Numbered from the stretch's first letter, positions 8,892 through 17,811 are shown. The stretch: 64,000 nt of DNA from Leisingera daeponensis (GCF_019801465.1 NZ_JAHVJA010000001.1:186001-250000); one strand, 5' to 3'. Numbers and translations are program-made. Notes: generated by a model from the letters alone, not told the origin.

Positions 8892-9836
8892 ATGCGCCCA
8901 ACCCTGCGACAGCTCGAATACATCGTGGCGGTGGCCCGGCTGGGCCAGTTCGGCCTCGCGGCCGAGGCGCTGAACGTCAGTCAGCCCAGCCTGTCGGCGC
9001 AGATTTCCGCGGTGGAGGAGGATCTGGGCACCCGGCTGTTCAAGCGCGGCCGGGCCGGCGCCCAGCCCACCGCGATGGGCGCGGAGGTGATCCGGCGGGC
9101 GCACCGGATACTGGGGGAGGTCGAGGACCTGCGTGCGGCGGTCACCGGCGGCGTGCCGTTCGGCGGGCGGCTGCGGCTGGGGGTCCTGCCCTCGATCGGA
9201 CCCTATCTGCTGCCCAAGGCGGTCAGCGCCATCCACCGCACCCAGCCCAGCCTGCGCGTGATCGTGCGCGAGGAGAACACCCGGGATCTGGAGCAGGGGC
9301 TGAAGGCGGGGCGGTTCGACATGATCATCTCGACGCCCGAGGACCACCCCAACACCCACCAGGTCCGCCTGTTCAGCGAACGCTTGTGGATCGCCGCGGC
9401 GCTGGATGATCCGCTGGCGGCGGAGACCGGTCCGGTCGACGGCAGCTCCTTGCGGGGGCGCAATTTCCTGACCCTGGACAGCGGCCACCGGCTGTCGCGC
9501 ATCGTCTATGCGCTGGCCTCGGGCTTCGGCGGCGTGGTGGCCGATGATTACGAGGGCACCAGCCTCGATTCGATCCGCCTGATGGCGGCCTCCGGCGCGG
9601 GTGTCGCGGTGCTGCCGGAACTGTATACCCTGCGCCAGCCGCAGGGCCGCAGCGAGGTGATCCTCCGCCCGCTTGTTGCCGAGGGCGCCAGCCGCGACAT
9701 CGCGCTGCTGCAGCGGGCCGGGGAGGAAAGCCAGGCCGGCACCGCCCTTGTCAGTGCCGCGCTCCTGGATGTGGTGCGCGGCTTCGGCCTCAGCACCGGG
9801 CAGGCGGAGGCCGGCGCTGAGACCCGGCCGCCCTGA
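8892..9836 (+). CDS. LysR-family transcriptional regulator, OxyR-like fold without redox cysteines
   Basis: The 314-residue protein has an N-terminal winged helix (about residues 3-62, LRQLEYIVAVARLGQFGLAA) and a LysR effector domain. The effector domain resembles OxyR in phrases such as LTLDSGHRL and TSLDSIRLMAASGAGVAVLP, but at the positions of OxyR's peroxide-sensing cysteines it has Arg (SGHRL) and Gly (SGFGG). It should therefore not sense peroxide by a disulfide. Divergent placement makes the bicarbonate permease its likely target, in the manner of CmpR/CcmR regulators. Confidence 0.88.
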   Translation: MRPTLRQLEYIVAVARLGQFGLAAEALNVSQPSLSAQISAVEEDLGTRLFKRGRAGAQPTAMGAEVIRRAHRILGEVEDLRAAVTGGVPFGGRLRLGVLPSIGPYLLPKAVSAIHRTQPSLRVIVREENTRDLEQGLKAGRFDMIISTPEDHPNTHQVRLFSERLWIAAALDDPLAAETGPVDGSSLRGRNFLTLDSGHRLSRIVYALASGFGGVVADDYEGTSLDSIRLMAASGAGVAVLPELYTLRQPQGRSEVILRPLVAEGASRDIALLQRAGEESQAGTALVSAALLDVVRGFGLSTGQAEAGAETRPP

Positions 9837-9939
9837 CCGCCTGTGATGGCAGACATGCAAAAACCGCACTCCCCGCCGGGCCCTGCATCCTGTAAGGGGG
9901 CCGGACCCTAAGGCAACTGAAAACAACGGCTTCCGGCAC

Positions 9940-11112
9940 ATGGCACCGCTCTCACAGCTCCGCAACATCGCCGACACCGGCGAGACCCTGCACCGCAGCG
10001 GCTGTGCGCCCTACAAGATCGAGAAGTACCTGCAGTTCTACGCCAGGAAACAGGGCATCAACGTGATCGTGCAGGCCACGCCCACGTCGATTTCCTGCCA
10101 GTTCCCGGACGAGGACAACCAGTTCATCATCCGCCGCCTGGAGCCTGCGCAGATCAACCTCAGCCTGCTGGCCCGCACCATCATCCGCATCAACGCGGTG
10201 GAGGACCCGGGTATCGAGGAGCCGGGCCGTTATCCCGGCTGGCTGATCATGCTGGCCAATATAGCCATCCCGCCCGCCTTTCTGACCCTGATCGGCAGCG
10301 CCCTGACCACCATTGCGCTGTCGGCGGTGCTGGGGTTTCTGGTCTGGCTGTGCCAGCTGTTCTGCCGCGGCGACCGGGTGATCTTGGTGGAATTCCTGTC
10401 GGCGCTGGTGGCGGGCCTCGCTGTCTCCCTGGTTAGCAGCATGGGGGTGGAGGTGCCGGTCTGGGGCACCTGCATCGCCGCCATCGTGCTGTTCGTGCCG
10501 GGGCTGTCGATTGCCAACTCGCTGGAATGCCTTGCCTTCAACGACGTGATCTCCGGTTCGAGCCTTTTTGCCCAGTCGATATTCGTCCTGATGAAACTGT
10601 TCATCGGCATCTACATCGGCGTCAGCATCGGTGCGGCGCTCTGGGGGACAGCGCCGCAGGTGGAAAACGTGAACGAAGTGCTGTGGTGGATGCCCTATCT
10701 GGCGCTGCCGGCGCTGTCGTTTTCGATCGGCGTGATCTTCAACGCCCGCTTGGCCGACATCGCCCGCGCGCTGCCGGTAACCGTACTGGGCATGTGGGGG
10801 CCGCTGTACCTGGGCTTCGGCGGCGGCTGGATCGTCGGCACCTGGGTCACCGCCATGTGCATCACCCTCTACGGCACCTGGCTTGCCAAAACGCTGAACC
10901 TGACCGGCGCCATCTATATCGTGCAGGGGATTCTGATCCTGGTGCCCGGCAGCCGGGTGCTGATGAGCGCGACGCAATCGCTGTTCAATGAAACCCTGAT
11001 GGCGGATGCCAGCATCGGCCTGTCAGCGCTTCTGATGTTCTCGGCCATCGTTGCTGGGCAGGTGACCGCGCTGGCGCTCTATTCGCAGAAGAACCGCAAC
11101 CTCGCCAGCTAG
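9940..11112 (+). CDS. Threonine/serine exporter family protein (ThrE-like)
   Basis: The 390-residue protein joins the two parts of the ThrE family: an N-terminal cytoplasmic region with membrane helices (about residues 8-245) and a second helical domain (about 265-385). About ten membrane segments are visible. In Corynebacterium ThrE exports threonine and serine by proton exchange; substrate here is unproven. The ribosome binding site before ATG 9940 is weak. It stands alone, with the HD-GYP gene convergent 3 nt downstream. Confidence 0.85.
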   Translation: MAPLSQLRNIADTGETLHRSGCAPYKIEKYLQFYARKQGINVIVQATPTSISCQFPDEDNQFIIRRLEPAQINLSLLARTIIRINAVEDPGIEEPGRYPGWLIMLANIAIPPAFLTLIGSALTTIALSAVLGFLVWLCQLFCRGDRVILVEFLSALVAGLAVSLVSSMGVEVPVWGTCIAAIVLFVPGLSIANSLECLAFNDVISGSSLFAQSIFVLMKLFIGIYIGVSIGAALWGTAPQVENVNEVLWWMPYLALPALSFSIGVIFNARLADIARALPVTVLGMWGPLYLGFGGGWIVGTWVTAMCITLYGTWLAKTLNLTGAIYIVQGILILVPGSRVLMSATQSLFNETLMADASIGLSALLMFSAIVAGQVTALALYSQKNRNLAS

Positions 11113-11115
11113 GCG

Positions 11116-12567
11116 TCAGGCGCTGCGCTGCGCCAGGGGCAGCTCCCATTCCCCGCCGGCCAAGGGCGCGTCCGAGGCCGCGGGCCAGCCGCTCGCCGTG
11201 ACCGCGTCCTGCAGGGCGGCATAACACTCCGGATCGATGCCGGGGCCTGCCAGGTCATCCATGATCGCATAGGTCTTCTCCAGCGGCAGCGCGGCGCGGT
11301 AGGGGCGGTTGGCGGTCAGCGCGTCGAAGATATCGGCGACCGCCATTACCCGCATCTCCTGTGTCAGCCGGCTGGCGTCCAGCCCGTAAGGATAACCCTT
11401 GCCGTCAAGCCGCTCGTGATGCGCTGCGCTTACATCCGCCAGCTCGCGGAAGGCATTGATCCGGCTCAGCACAGCGTGGCCCAGCACCGGGTGCTGCTTC
11501 ATCAGGGCAAATTCCCGGTCTGTCATCTTGCCGGGCTTATCCAGAATGGTGTTGGAGATCCCCAGTTTTCCGATGTCATGCAGCAGCGCCCCGCGCACCA
11601 TCCAGCGGCGCCGCTCCGGCGTGTATCCCAGCTGGTCGCAGATCAGCCCGGTATAGCGTGCCACCCGTTGCGAGTGGCCGTGGGTGAAGGGGCTCTTGGC
11701 ATCGATGACCAGCGAGAATGCCCGGGCGATTTCATCCAGGTAATCCTCGTCCACGGCCTGGATGTGCTGGGCTTGCGGCGTCGCGAACACCGCGGCCTCC
11801 AGTGCGGGGGCCTGCAGATCCGCCAAAAACCGCGGGCGGCGGATTACAGCGGTGAAAACCGGCACCAGATCCGGGTCGAACCAGCTGCCGGCGCGCCGCT
11901 CCAGCTCTTCGGCCGCGGCGTCGGCCCCAAGGTCGGCTGCAAACACATCCGTCACCTGCGCCATCAGGGCAATCCGCGAAAACAGCGGGATCGCTTCCCC
12001 CTGGATGCCCAGCGGCTGGCCGCCGCCGTCCCAATGCTCATCCAGGCAGGCGATGCCGTCGGCGACATCCTCGGAAAACCGCATCTGCCGGGCAATCGCC
12101 GCACCGCGGTTGCAGCGGGTCTCGATCAGCTCGCCGGCGATCTCGCTGTTCCTGGCCAGCACCTGCTTCAGGGTTTTCAGGCGGGTCCAGGGGGCCTCAG
12201 CGGCAGCGGTGTTGCGCCACAGGAACCCCAGGCCCTGGCGCGGGCCGCTGACAGTCTTGAAGTTACGTTTGAAGGACAGATCGTCGGCCAGGTAGAGCTG
12301 ACAGATCCGCGCGGCGTTGGAGCTGCACCCGAGGTCCTTCATTAACAGCGTGAAATAGAGATCGGAGCGCGCCTGCTGGCCCAGCCCCAGTTCTGCCGCC
12401 ACCTGCATGCCGATCCAGCAGCAGCGGACGCAATGGCCCTTTGGCTGGCCTTCGGTCAGGTCCAGCGCATGGCTGAGCGCACCCAGTAGTTCGGCCAGCC
12501 GCAGTCTGTCCTGCGGGGCGTCATCGGCGGCCGGTCCGGGTCCGGCGGGGGAAGGGTAATGCGTCAT
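11116..12567 (-). CDS. Tandem HD/HD-GYP phosphohydrolase
   Basis: The 483-residue protein has a complete C-terminal HD-GYP domain: HDIGKLGIS near residue 330 and HHERLDGKGYP near 382, the signature of cyclic-di-GMP phosphodiesterases. The N-terminal half repeats the pattern in worn form: KDLGCSSNAARI near residue 74 in place of HDxGK, and HWDGGGQPLG later in place of HxxxxGxGYP. So it is a tandem protein with one probably active and one degenerate domain. No membrane or receiver domain is seen. The start ATG at 12567 lies inside a 13-bp inverted repeat, suggesting control of translation. Confidence 0.88.
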   Translation of the reverse strand: MTHYPSPAGPGPAADDAPQDRLRLAELLGALSHALDLTEGQPKGHCVRCCWIGMQVAAELGLGQQARSDLYFTLLMKDLGCSSNAARICQLYLADDLSFKRNFKTVSGPRQGLGFLWRNTAAAEAPWTRLKTLKQVLARNSEIAGELIETRCNRGAAIARQMRFSEDVADGIACLDEHWDGGGQPLGIQGEAIPLFSRIALMAQVTDVFAADLGADAAAEELERRAGSWFDPDLVPVFTAVIRRPRFLADLQAPALEAAVFATPQAQHIQAVDEDYLDEIARAFSLVIDAKSPFTHGHSQRVARYTGLICDQLGYTPERRRWMVRGALLHDIGKLGISNTILDKPGKMTDREFALMKQHPVLGHAVLSRINAFRELADVSAAHHERLDGKGYPYGLDASRLTQEMRVMAVADIFDALTANRPYRAALPLEKTYAIMDDLAGPGIDPECYAALQDAVTASGWPAASDAPLAGGEWELPLAQRSA

Positions 12568-12603
12568 GGGCCTTCAGCAGGGAACTTGCGGAAGGCCCAT
12601 GAC
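12563..12603 (-). promoter_or_regulatory. Inverted repeat enclosing the HD-GYP start codon
   Basis: GTCATGGGCCTTC (12563-12575) and GAAGGCCCATGAC (12591-12603) are perfect 13-bp inverted repeats with a 15-nt spacer. In the minus-strand transcript the 3' arm holds both the GAAGG purine stretch and the AUG of the HD-GYP gene, so a folded leader would hide the start site. An 8-codon frame (12600-12574) also begins in the 5' arm. Confidence 0.55.
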
Positions 12604-12608
12604 AACAC

Positions 12609-12626
12609 GGGCAGGTTAACCTGCCC
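12609..12626. promoter_or_regulatory. 18-bp perfect palindrome upstream of the HD-GYP gene
   Basis: GGGCAGGTTAACCTGCCC is a perfect palindrome 42 nt before the HD-GYP start. It could be an operator for a dimeric regulator or an RNA hairpin stacked on the start-codon hairpin. Confidence 0.5.
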
Positions 12627-12628
12627 TG

Positions 12629-12666
12629 ATCCGGCGCAGGATAGGGGTGGGGATTCTGCGCCGGAT
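12629..12666 (-). terminator. Hairpin after the min operon
   Basis: ATCCGGCGCAG and CTGCGCCGGAT form an 11-bp stem with a 16-nt loop, 50 nt past the minE stop. It lacks a T-run on the minus strand, so terminator strength is uncertain. Confidence 0.5.
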
Positions 12667-12716
12667 TTTCGTAAAATTTCCGGGGCCGCCAGTCAGCAGC
12701 CCCGCGGGCCCCGGCC

Positions 12717-12980
12717 CTAGTTCACGCCCGGAGTTGCCGGGAACTCTATGTTGATCTCCAGGCTCGACAGCTCGTCGCCGCGCTCCATCCGGATGTCGAT
12801 CGCTTCGTCGCCGACCTGCATGTGGCGGCGGATCACCTCCAGGATGTCGCGCTGCAACTGCGGCAGGCAGTCGGGGCGGGCGCCGCCGCTGCCGCTGCGC
12901 TCATGCGCCAGCAGGATCTGCAGCCGCTCCTTGGCGGTGCTGGCAGAGGCTTTGCGGGGGCGGAGGGAAAATCCGAACAT
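12717..12980 (-). CDS. minE: Cell division topological specificity factor MinE
   Basis: The 87-residue protein starts MFGFSLRPRK, like the amphipathic membrane-binding end of MinE, followed by the anti-MinCD helix (AKERLQILLAHERS) and a C-terminal topological domain (QLQRDILEVIRRHM). It stimulates the MinD ATPase and drives MinCD oscillation so that FtsZ rings form at mid-cell. It is the last gene of minC-minD-minE, 5 nt after minD. Confidence 0.96.
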   Translation of the reverse strand: MFGFSLRPRKASASTAKERLQILLAHERSGSGGARPDCLPQLQRDILEVIRRHMQVGDEAIDIRMERGDELSSLEINIEFPATPGVN

Positions 12981-12985
12981 CGCGC

Positions 12986-13834
12986 TTACACCGTCCGTCC
13001 GAACAGCCGCTGCAGCAGGCCGGGGCGGCGGTCCGCGGCGATCCGCATCTCGATCTGCTCGCCGATCAGCCGGCCCACGGCGTCCTCATAGGCGGTGCCC
13101 GCGGCCGAGGGCTCGTCCAGCACCACCGGCACGCCCAGATTGGAGGCGCGCAGCACCGCCGGGCTTTCGGGGATAATACCCAGCAGCGGCACCGCCAGCA
13201 CTTCCAGCACGTCCTCCACCGTCATCATCTCGCCGCTGTCGATGCGGGACTTGTCGTGGCGGGTGATCAGCACCTGCGCCTTGACCGGCTCGGCACCGGA
13301 CTTGCTGGCGCGCTCGGTGATGCTGTTCAGCAGCCCCAGCACCCGGTCGCTGTCACGCACCGAGGACACCTCGGGGTTGGTCACAACGATGGCTTCATCT
13401 GCAAAATGCATCGCCATCTGGGCGCCGCGCTCGATGCCGGCCGGGCTGTCGCAGATGATATAGTCGAATTCCTTGCGGAGCTCGTCCAGCACCTTCTCGA
13501 CGCCGTCCTTGGTCAGCGCGTCCTTGTCGCGGGTCTGCGAAGTCGGCAGCACCGCCAGGTTCTCCAGCCGCCGGTCACGGATCAGCGCCTGCTTCAGCTT
13601 GGCGTCGCCCTGAATGACGTTGATGAAGTCGAACACCACCCGGCGCTCGCAGCCCATGATCATGTCGAGGTTGCGCAGGCCGACGTCAAAATCGATCACC
13701 ACCGTCTTGTGCCCGCGCCGCGCCAGTTCGGCGCCGACGGCGGCAGAGGTCGTGGTCTTGCCAACGCCGCCCTTGCCCGAGGTGACGACAATCACCCGGC
13801 CCAGCGGCTCTTCCAGTTTCAGGTCCTTGCTCAT
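12986..13834 (-). CDS. minD: Septum site-determining ATPase MinD
   Basis: The 282-residue protein has the deviant Walker A motif SGKGGVGKTTTSAA near residues 14-27, switch residues around IDFDVGLRNLD, and a C-terminal amphipathic helix (LLQRLFGRTV) that binds membrane in the ATP form. It recruits MinC to poles to block FtsZ assembly. The length is close to that of E. coli MinD (270). It is the middle gene of the min operon. Confidence 0.97.
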   Translation of the reverse strand: MSKDLKLEEPLGRVIVVTSGKGGVGKTTTSAAVGAELARRGHKTVVIDFDVGLRNLDMIMGCERRVVFDFINVIQGDAKLKQALIRDRRLENLAVLPTSQTRDKDALTKDGVEKVLDELRKEFDYIICDSPAGIERGAQMAMHFADEAIVVTNPEVSSVRDSDRVLGLLNSITERASKSGAEPVKAQVLITRHDKSRIDSGEMMTVEDVLEVLAVPLLGIIPESPAVLRASNLGVPVVLDEPSAAGTAYEDAVGRLIGEQIEMRIAADRRPGLLQRLFGRTV

Positions 13835-13847
13835 TGTCCTGCCTTCC

Positions 13848-14600
13848 TTACCCCAGGGCTTCCACGCACAGCCGCCCGTCCTGCAGGAACACCTGCACCG
13901 GGCGGTTCAGAAGCTCCGGCTCCAAATTCTCGCTGGTCCGGTAGAGACCCGCCACCGCCAGCAGTTCCGCATCCAGGCTGTGGCAGAAGATGCGGGCGCT
14001 CTCGTCGCCCTCGGCGCCGGCCATTGCCCGGCCGCGCAGGCGCCCGTAGACGTGGATGCTGCCCCGCGCGATCAGCTCGGCGCCGGAGCTGACCGGCCCG
14101 ACCACAACCAGATCGCCGCCTTCGGCCACCACCGTCTGACCGGACCGCACCGGCCGGTTGATCAGCACATTCTCCGGCGGCCGCAGTTTCCTGGGCGGTT
14201 CGCGGCGCGTGCCCGGGCCGGTGTTCAGCGGCGCGTCCTTGCCGCTGGCCAGCAGGATCAGCCCGGCGTCCTGCGCTGCGGCGGCCTGGGCGGGCGTGGC
14301 GTTCTGCACCCCGAAGACCGCCAGATCCCGGCTGCGCAGGCTGTCCGCCAGCGCCCGGATCTCGGCAGGCCGGCTCAGCCCCGGCGCCTGGGCCAGATCC
14401 AGAATCAGCGGCGCGCCGTCAAAGAAATGCGGGCTCCAGCGCAGCTGCGCGTCCAGGGCGGCGTAAAACGCCTGATCCAGCGGCCCGTCTTCCGGGCGCA
14501 GGGCGACGGCGGTGAAATACCGGCCGCGAATCTGGAACGGCTTCACGCTTGCGGCAGGCGCACTGCCACGGGGGGAAATGTCATGATGCGGCACGCTCAC
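13848..14600 (-). CDS. minC: Septum site-determining protein MinC
   Basis: The 250-residue FtsZ inhibitor has a divergent N-terminal domain and the typical C-terminal beta-helix with VLINRPVRSGQTV, GDLVVVGPVSSGAEL and GSIHVYGRLRGRA. It starts with GTG at 14600, supported by AGGAGC 6 nt upstream. It is the first gene of minCDE. Confidence 0.95.
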   Translation of the reverse strand: MSVPHHDISPRGSAPAASVKPFQIRGRYFTAVALRPEDGPLDQAFYAALDAQLRWSPHFFDGAPLILDLAQAPGLSRPAEIRALADSLRSRDLAVFGVQNATPAQAAAAQDAGLILLASGKDAPLNTGPGTRREPPRKLRPPENVLINRPVRSGQTVVAEGGDLVVVGPVSSGAELIARGSIHVYGRLRGRAMAGAEGDESARIFCHSLDAELLAVAGLYRTSENLEPELLNRPVQVFLQDGRLCVEALG

Positions 14601-14800
14601 GCGATGCTCCTGCTCGGGATTGGCGGCCTTGTTGCGCCGCGCCTTTTTCCCTTGGGTACCGCCTGCCGGGCTCGCCGTTCAACCAAGGCAGGGCGGCCTC
14701 GGCGGACAAGCGCCTGCGAAGCGCCGGAGCGGCGGATTTCCGCAGATGATCATCCTGTGATTGTGCAAAAGAGGGTTGCCGAACCCGCCGCCGCCTGCGG

Positions 14801-16279
14801 CTAGAGGGGCAGCGGCTCTGACCGGCCCGAGGATTCCAGATCCCAGCTGGCCGACCATTCCCCGCCGCGCCGCTCCAGGACCAGATAGTTCCGCTCCGCA
14901 GCATAGCGCCCGGCCTGGCCGGGAATGCGGCGGATGCGGATGGGATGGCCCGCCAGCGGCGCATCGCCCAGCCAGGACAGCAGCCCCAGAACCTTTGCCC
15001 AGGCCCTGGGCGGCGCCCGGTGGGTGATGCCCGAGGCTACCAGCTGGTGCAGGGTCTTGCCGCCGCCAAGCGCCATTTCACCGCGCGCGGCCAGATGGAT
15101 CTCGCCGGAGATGGCGGTCACCTGCTGGCCGTCCTGCGCCGCCATGTCCCGCAGCATACGCAGCATCCGCCGCCAGGAGGCCCGGTGCGCGCGGCTCTGC
15201 CACTGGTCACGCAGGTCGTCCTCGTATTTCTGCATCCTTGGCATCAGCACCATCAGCAGCTCCAGCAGCGACAGCCGCGGCCCCAGCAATGGCACGCTCG
15301 ACAGGAGCAGGGTGCGCCCCGCAAAGCGCCGTTCCGCCTCGGCCTTCATCATCCGCCAGCCGCCCCGGGCCATCACCCGCCGGCGGCTGCGCTCGGAGCG
15401 CAGGTCGGGGGCCAGCAGCCGCAGCCCGGCGGCTTCGATGCGCCAGCCCAAGTGGCGGCCCTCCGGGTCGGCGAAGCGCGGCGGCAGGTCCCCGTCGCGG
15501 CAGCCGTGCTGGAACAGCAGCGCCGCCTCCCGCGCGGCGGCAAACAGGGTCTGGCCGACGGGGGAATAGGTGCGCGCCCGGCGCAGGCTGCCCCAGCCGT
15601 CGCAGATGTCGTGGTCGTCCCATTGCATCAGCGAAGGCACGCGGGCCGCGATCCAGGCAAATTCGGGAGCGCTGTAAACCGCCAGATAGCGCTGCAGGAA
15701 ACGTTCGCGCAGATGGCGGCGCAGGTCCGCCAGATCCTCCCGGGTCGGCACGCGGGGGATGCGGTCCGGCCAGTCTTCGCTCAGGGGGTGGCCGCAGGTC
15801 GCCTCGTCCGCATAGACCTGATCGCCCCCATGCAGTAGCAGAGAGAAGGGGGCGGCGCGGTGTGCCGCGCCCATCCGCGCCCACATGGCGTTGCGCTCCG
15901 CGCCGTCACGCTCCAGATCGCCGTGCTCCTCGCCGTTGCAGGAGGCATAGGCGATCCGCAAGCCGCCGCTGAACCCGCCGGTGACCTCAAAGAGGGTGCC
16001 GTTCCACCGGTAGGCGGAGGCCGTCTCAGCCGGCAGGCTGAACCGTGCCCGCAGCACCGTATGGGATTCATAATCCGCCAGGGGTTCAGGCGTCACGCTG
16101 CCGCTTTCCAGCAGCAGCGGGGGCAGGGCAGTTCCCCTTTCCGCAATGAACAGGGCGGACAGATGCATCCGCCCGCCGCGCAGATCATCAAGGATCAGGA
16201 TAGGGCCGGTGACCGGGCCAGGGGCTGGTCCGGTGCCGGGGCCTGCGTCGGGGGCGGGTGTTCGGGTTCTGCTGCTCAT
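14801..16279 (-). CDS. Alkaline phosphatase D (PhoD)-like metallophosphatase
   Basis: The 492-residue protein has the metal-site motifs of PhoD-type phosphatases: HGGDQVYADE, WDDHDICDGWGS and a late ISGEIH. No Tat signal is present, unlike secreted PhoD, so it is probably cytoplasmic or belongs to the PhoD-like branch of unknown substrate. The start at 16279 (MSSRTRTPAPD) leads into a Pro/Gly-rich linker; an upstream start at 16318 is possible. It ends the minus-strand run that begins at the MoxR gene, though the 112-nt gap to the VWA gene may hold its own promoter. Confidence 0.85.
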   Translation of the reverse strand: MSSRTRTPAPDAGPGTGPAPGPVTGPILILDDLRGGRMHLSALFIAERGTALPPLLLESGSVTPEPLADYESHTVLRARFSLPAETASAYRWNGTLFEVTGGFSGGLRIAYASCNGEEHGDLERDGAERNAMWARMGAAHRAAPFSLLLHGGDQVYADEATCGHPLSEDWPDRIPRVPTREDLADLRRHLRERFLQRYLAVYSAPEFAWIAARVPSLMQWDDHDICDGWGSLRRARTYSPVGQTLFAAAREAALLFQHGCRDGDLPPRFADPEGRHLGWRIEAAGLRLLAPDLRSERSRRRVMARGGWRMMKAEAERRFAGRTLLLSSVPLLGPRLSLLELLMVLMPRMQKYEDDLRDQWQSRAHRASWRRMLRMLRDMAAQDGQQVTAISGEIHLAARGEMALGGGKTLHQLVASGITHRAPPRAWAKVLGLLSWLGDAPLAGHPIRIRRIPGQAGRYAAERNYLVLERRGGEWSASWDLESSGRSEPLPL

Positions 16280-16391
16280 GCCGCCACAACACCTAGGTGC
16301 AGGCTGGGCTGCAATCAACCGCTGGCCGAAGCCTGGCCGGAATTTGCCGGTTTCTGCGGCAGGCCCGCCTGCGGTGCCGGCGCGGGAGAAT

Positions 16392-17576
16392 TTACCGAGA
16401 CAGCTCCCGCATGCCGCGCTCCAGACCGTCCAATGTCATCGGCACCATCCTGTTCTCGAAAATCTCGCGGATCATGCCGATCGAATGGGTGTAGTCCCAG
16501 TATTTCTCCGGCACCGGGTTGATCCACAGGTTCGACGCCCAGGCCTCGCGCGCGCGCTGCAGCCAGACCTGGCCCGCTTCCTCGTTCCAGTGCTCGTTGG
16601 CACCGCCGGGATAGGCGATCTCATAGGGGCTCATCGAAGCGTCACCCACGAAGATGCATTTATAGTCCGGCCCGTAGGTGCGCAGCACGTCGTGGGTCGG
16701 GGTCTTCTCGTTCCAGCGCCGCCGGTTGTCGCGCCACACGCCCTCGTACAGGCAGTTGTGGAAGTAGTAATATTCCAGGTGCTTGAACTCGGCGCGGGCG
16801 GCGGAGAACAGCTCCTCCACCACCTGGATATGCGGATCCATCGAGCCGCCCACGTCCAGAAACAGCAGCACCTTCACTGCATTGTGCCGTTCGGGGCGTG
16901 TTTTCACGTCCAGATAGCCGTGCTCGGCGGTGGAGCGGATGGTGCCATCCAGATCCAGCTCCTCCTGTGCGCCCTCGCGCACCCAGCGGCGCAGCCGTTT
17001 CAGCGCCACCTTGATGTTGCGGGTGCCGAGCTCGACATCACCGTCGAGGTTCCTGAACTCGCGCTTGTCCCAGACCTTCACCGCGCGCTGGTGGCGGCTC
17101 TTGTCCTGGCCGATGCGCACGCCCTCGGGGTTGTAGCCGTAGGCGCCGAAGGGGGAGGTGCCGGCGGTGCCGATCCACTTGTTGCCGCCCTGGTGGCGGC
17201 CCTGCTGCTCCTTCAGCCGCTCCTTCAGGGTTTCCATCAGCTTGTCGAAGCCGCCAAGCGCCTCGATCTCCGCTTTTTCCTCGGCGCTCAGGTGCTTCTC
17301 GGCCATCTTGCGCAGCCAGTTCTCTGGAATGTCCACGGCTTCCATCACGGCATCAGCAGGGATTGCCTCCAGCCCCTCGAAAGTGGCGGCAAAGGCGCGG
17401 TCGAACTTGTCGATGTTGCGCTCATCCTTCACCATCGCGGCGCGGGCGAGGAAGTAAAACGCTTCGATGTCATAGGTCGCCAGCCCTGCCTTCATCCCTT
17501 CAAGGAATGTCAGGTACTCGCGCAGGCTGACCGGAATGGCCGCTTTGCGCAGGTTTTCAAAGAACGGCTGGAACAT
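16392..17576 (-). CDS. VWA-domain protein, CoxE-like
   Basis: The 394-residue protein has a charged helical N-terminal region and a C-terminal von Willebrand A fold with MIDAS motif DVGGSMD near residues 238-245. This is Gly in place of the usual Ser in DxSxS, as in many CoxE-type proteins. CoxE/VWA proteins work with MoxR AAA+ ATPases to mature or remodel a client complex. Here the MoxR gene lies 1.8 kb upstream on the same strand, separated by a DUF2927 gene and a tiny membrane protein. The client is unknown. Confidence 0.88.
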   Translation of the reverse strand: MFQPFFENLRKAAIPVSLREYLTFLEGMKAGLATYDIEAFYFLARAAMVKDERNIDKFDRAFAATFEGLEAIPADAVMEAVDIPENWLRKMAEKHLSAEEKAEIEALGGFDKLMETLKERLKEQQGRHQGGNKWIGTAGTSPFGAYGYNPEGVRIGQDKSRHQRAVKVWDKREFRNLDGDVELGTRNIKVALKRLRRWVREGAQEELDLDGTIRSTAEHGYLDVKTRPERHNAVKVLLFLDVGGSMDPHIQVVEELFSAARAEFKHLEYYYFHNCLYEGVWRDNRRRWNEKTPTHDVLRTYGPDYKCIFVGDASMSPYEIAYPGGANEHWNEEAGQVWLQRAREAWASNLWINPVPEKYWDYTHSIGMIREIFENRMVPMTLDGLERGMRELSR

Positions 17577-17595
17577 CGCAGGCCTCTGTTTGCTG

Positions 17596-17763
17596 TTACG
17601 CCAGCACCCGGTGTGTCAGAATGGTTGCCAGCAGGCCGAGAATACCAAAAACGATGGCATAGACAGCCCCGTATTGCAGCATGTCCAGGGTGTTGCCGCC
17701 ACGTTTGCGGGCCTTCAGGGCGCCAATCAGGCCGCCCAGCAGAACGGCGGTGATTACGATCAT
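17596..17763 (-). CDS. 55-residue two-helix membrane protein
   Basis: A 55-residue frame starts at ATG 17763 (MIVITAVLLGGLIGALKARK) and stops at 17596. It has two membrane helices (about residues 2-16 and 31-49) joined by a basic loop KARKRGGNTLD. It lies 19 nt before the VWA gene and 48 nt after the DUF2927 gene, in the same direction. Good spacing and codon use support it as a real small gene; function unknown. Confidence 0.72.
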   Translation of the reverse strand: MIVITAVLLGGLIGALKARKRGGNTLDMLQYGAVYAIVFGILGLLATILTHRVLA

Positions 17764-17811
17764 GGTTCTATCCGTCTCTTGTCTTTCAGGATCAGTTTCT
17801 TGCGGGCCGCG

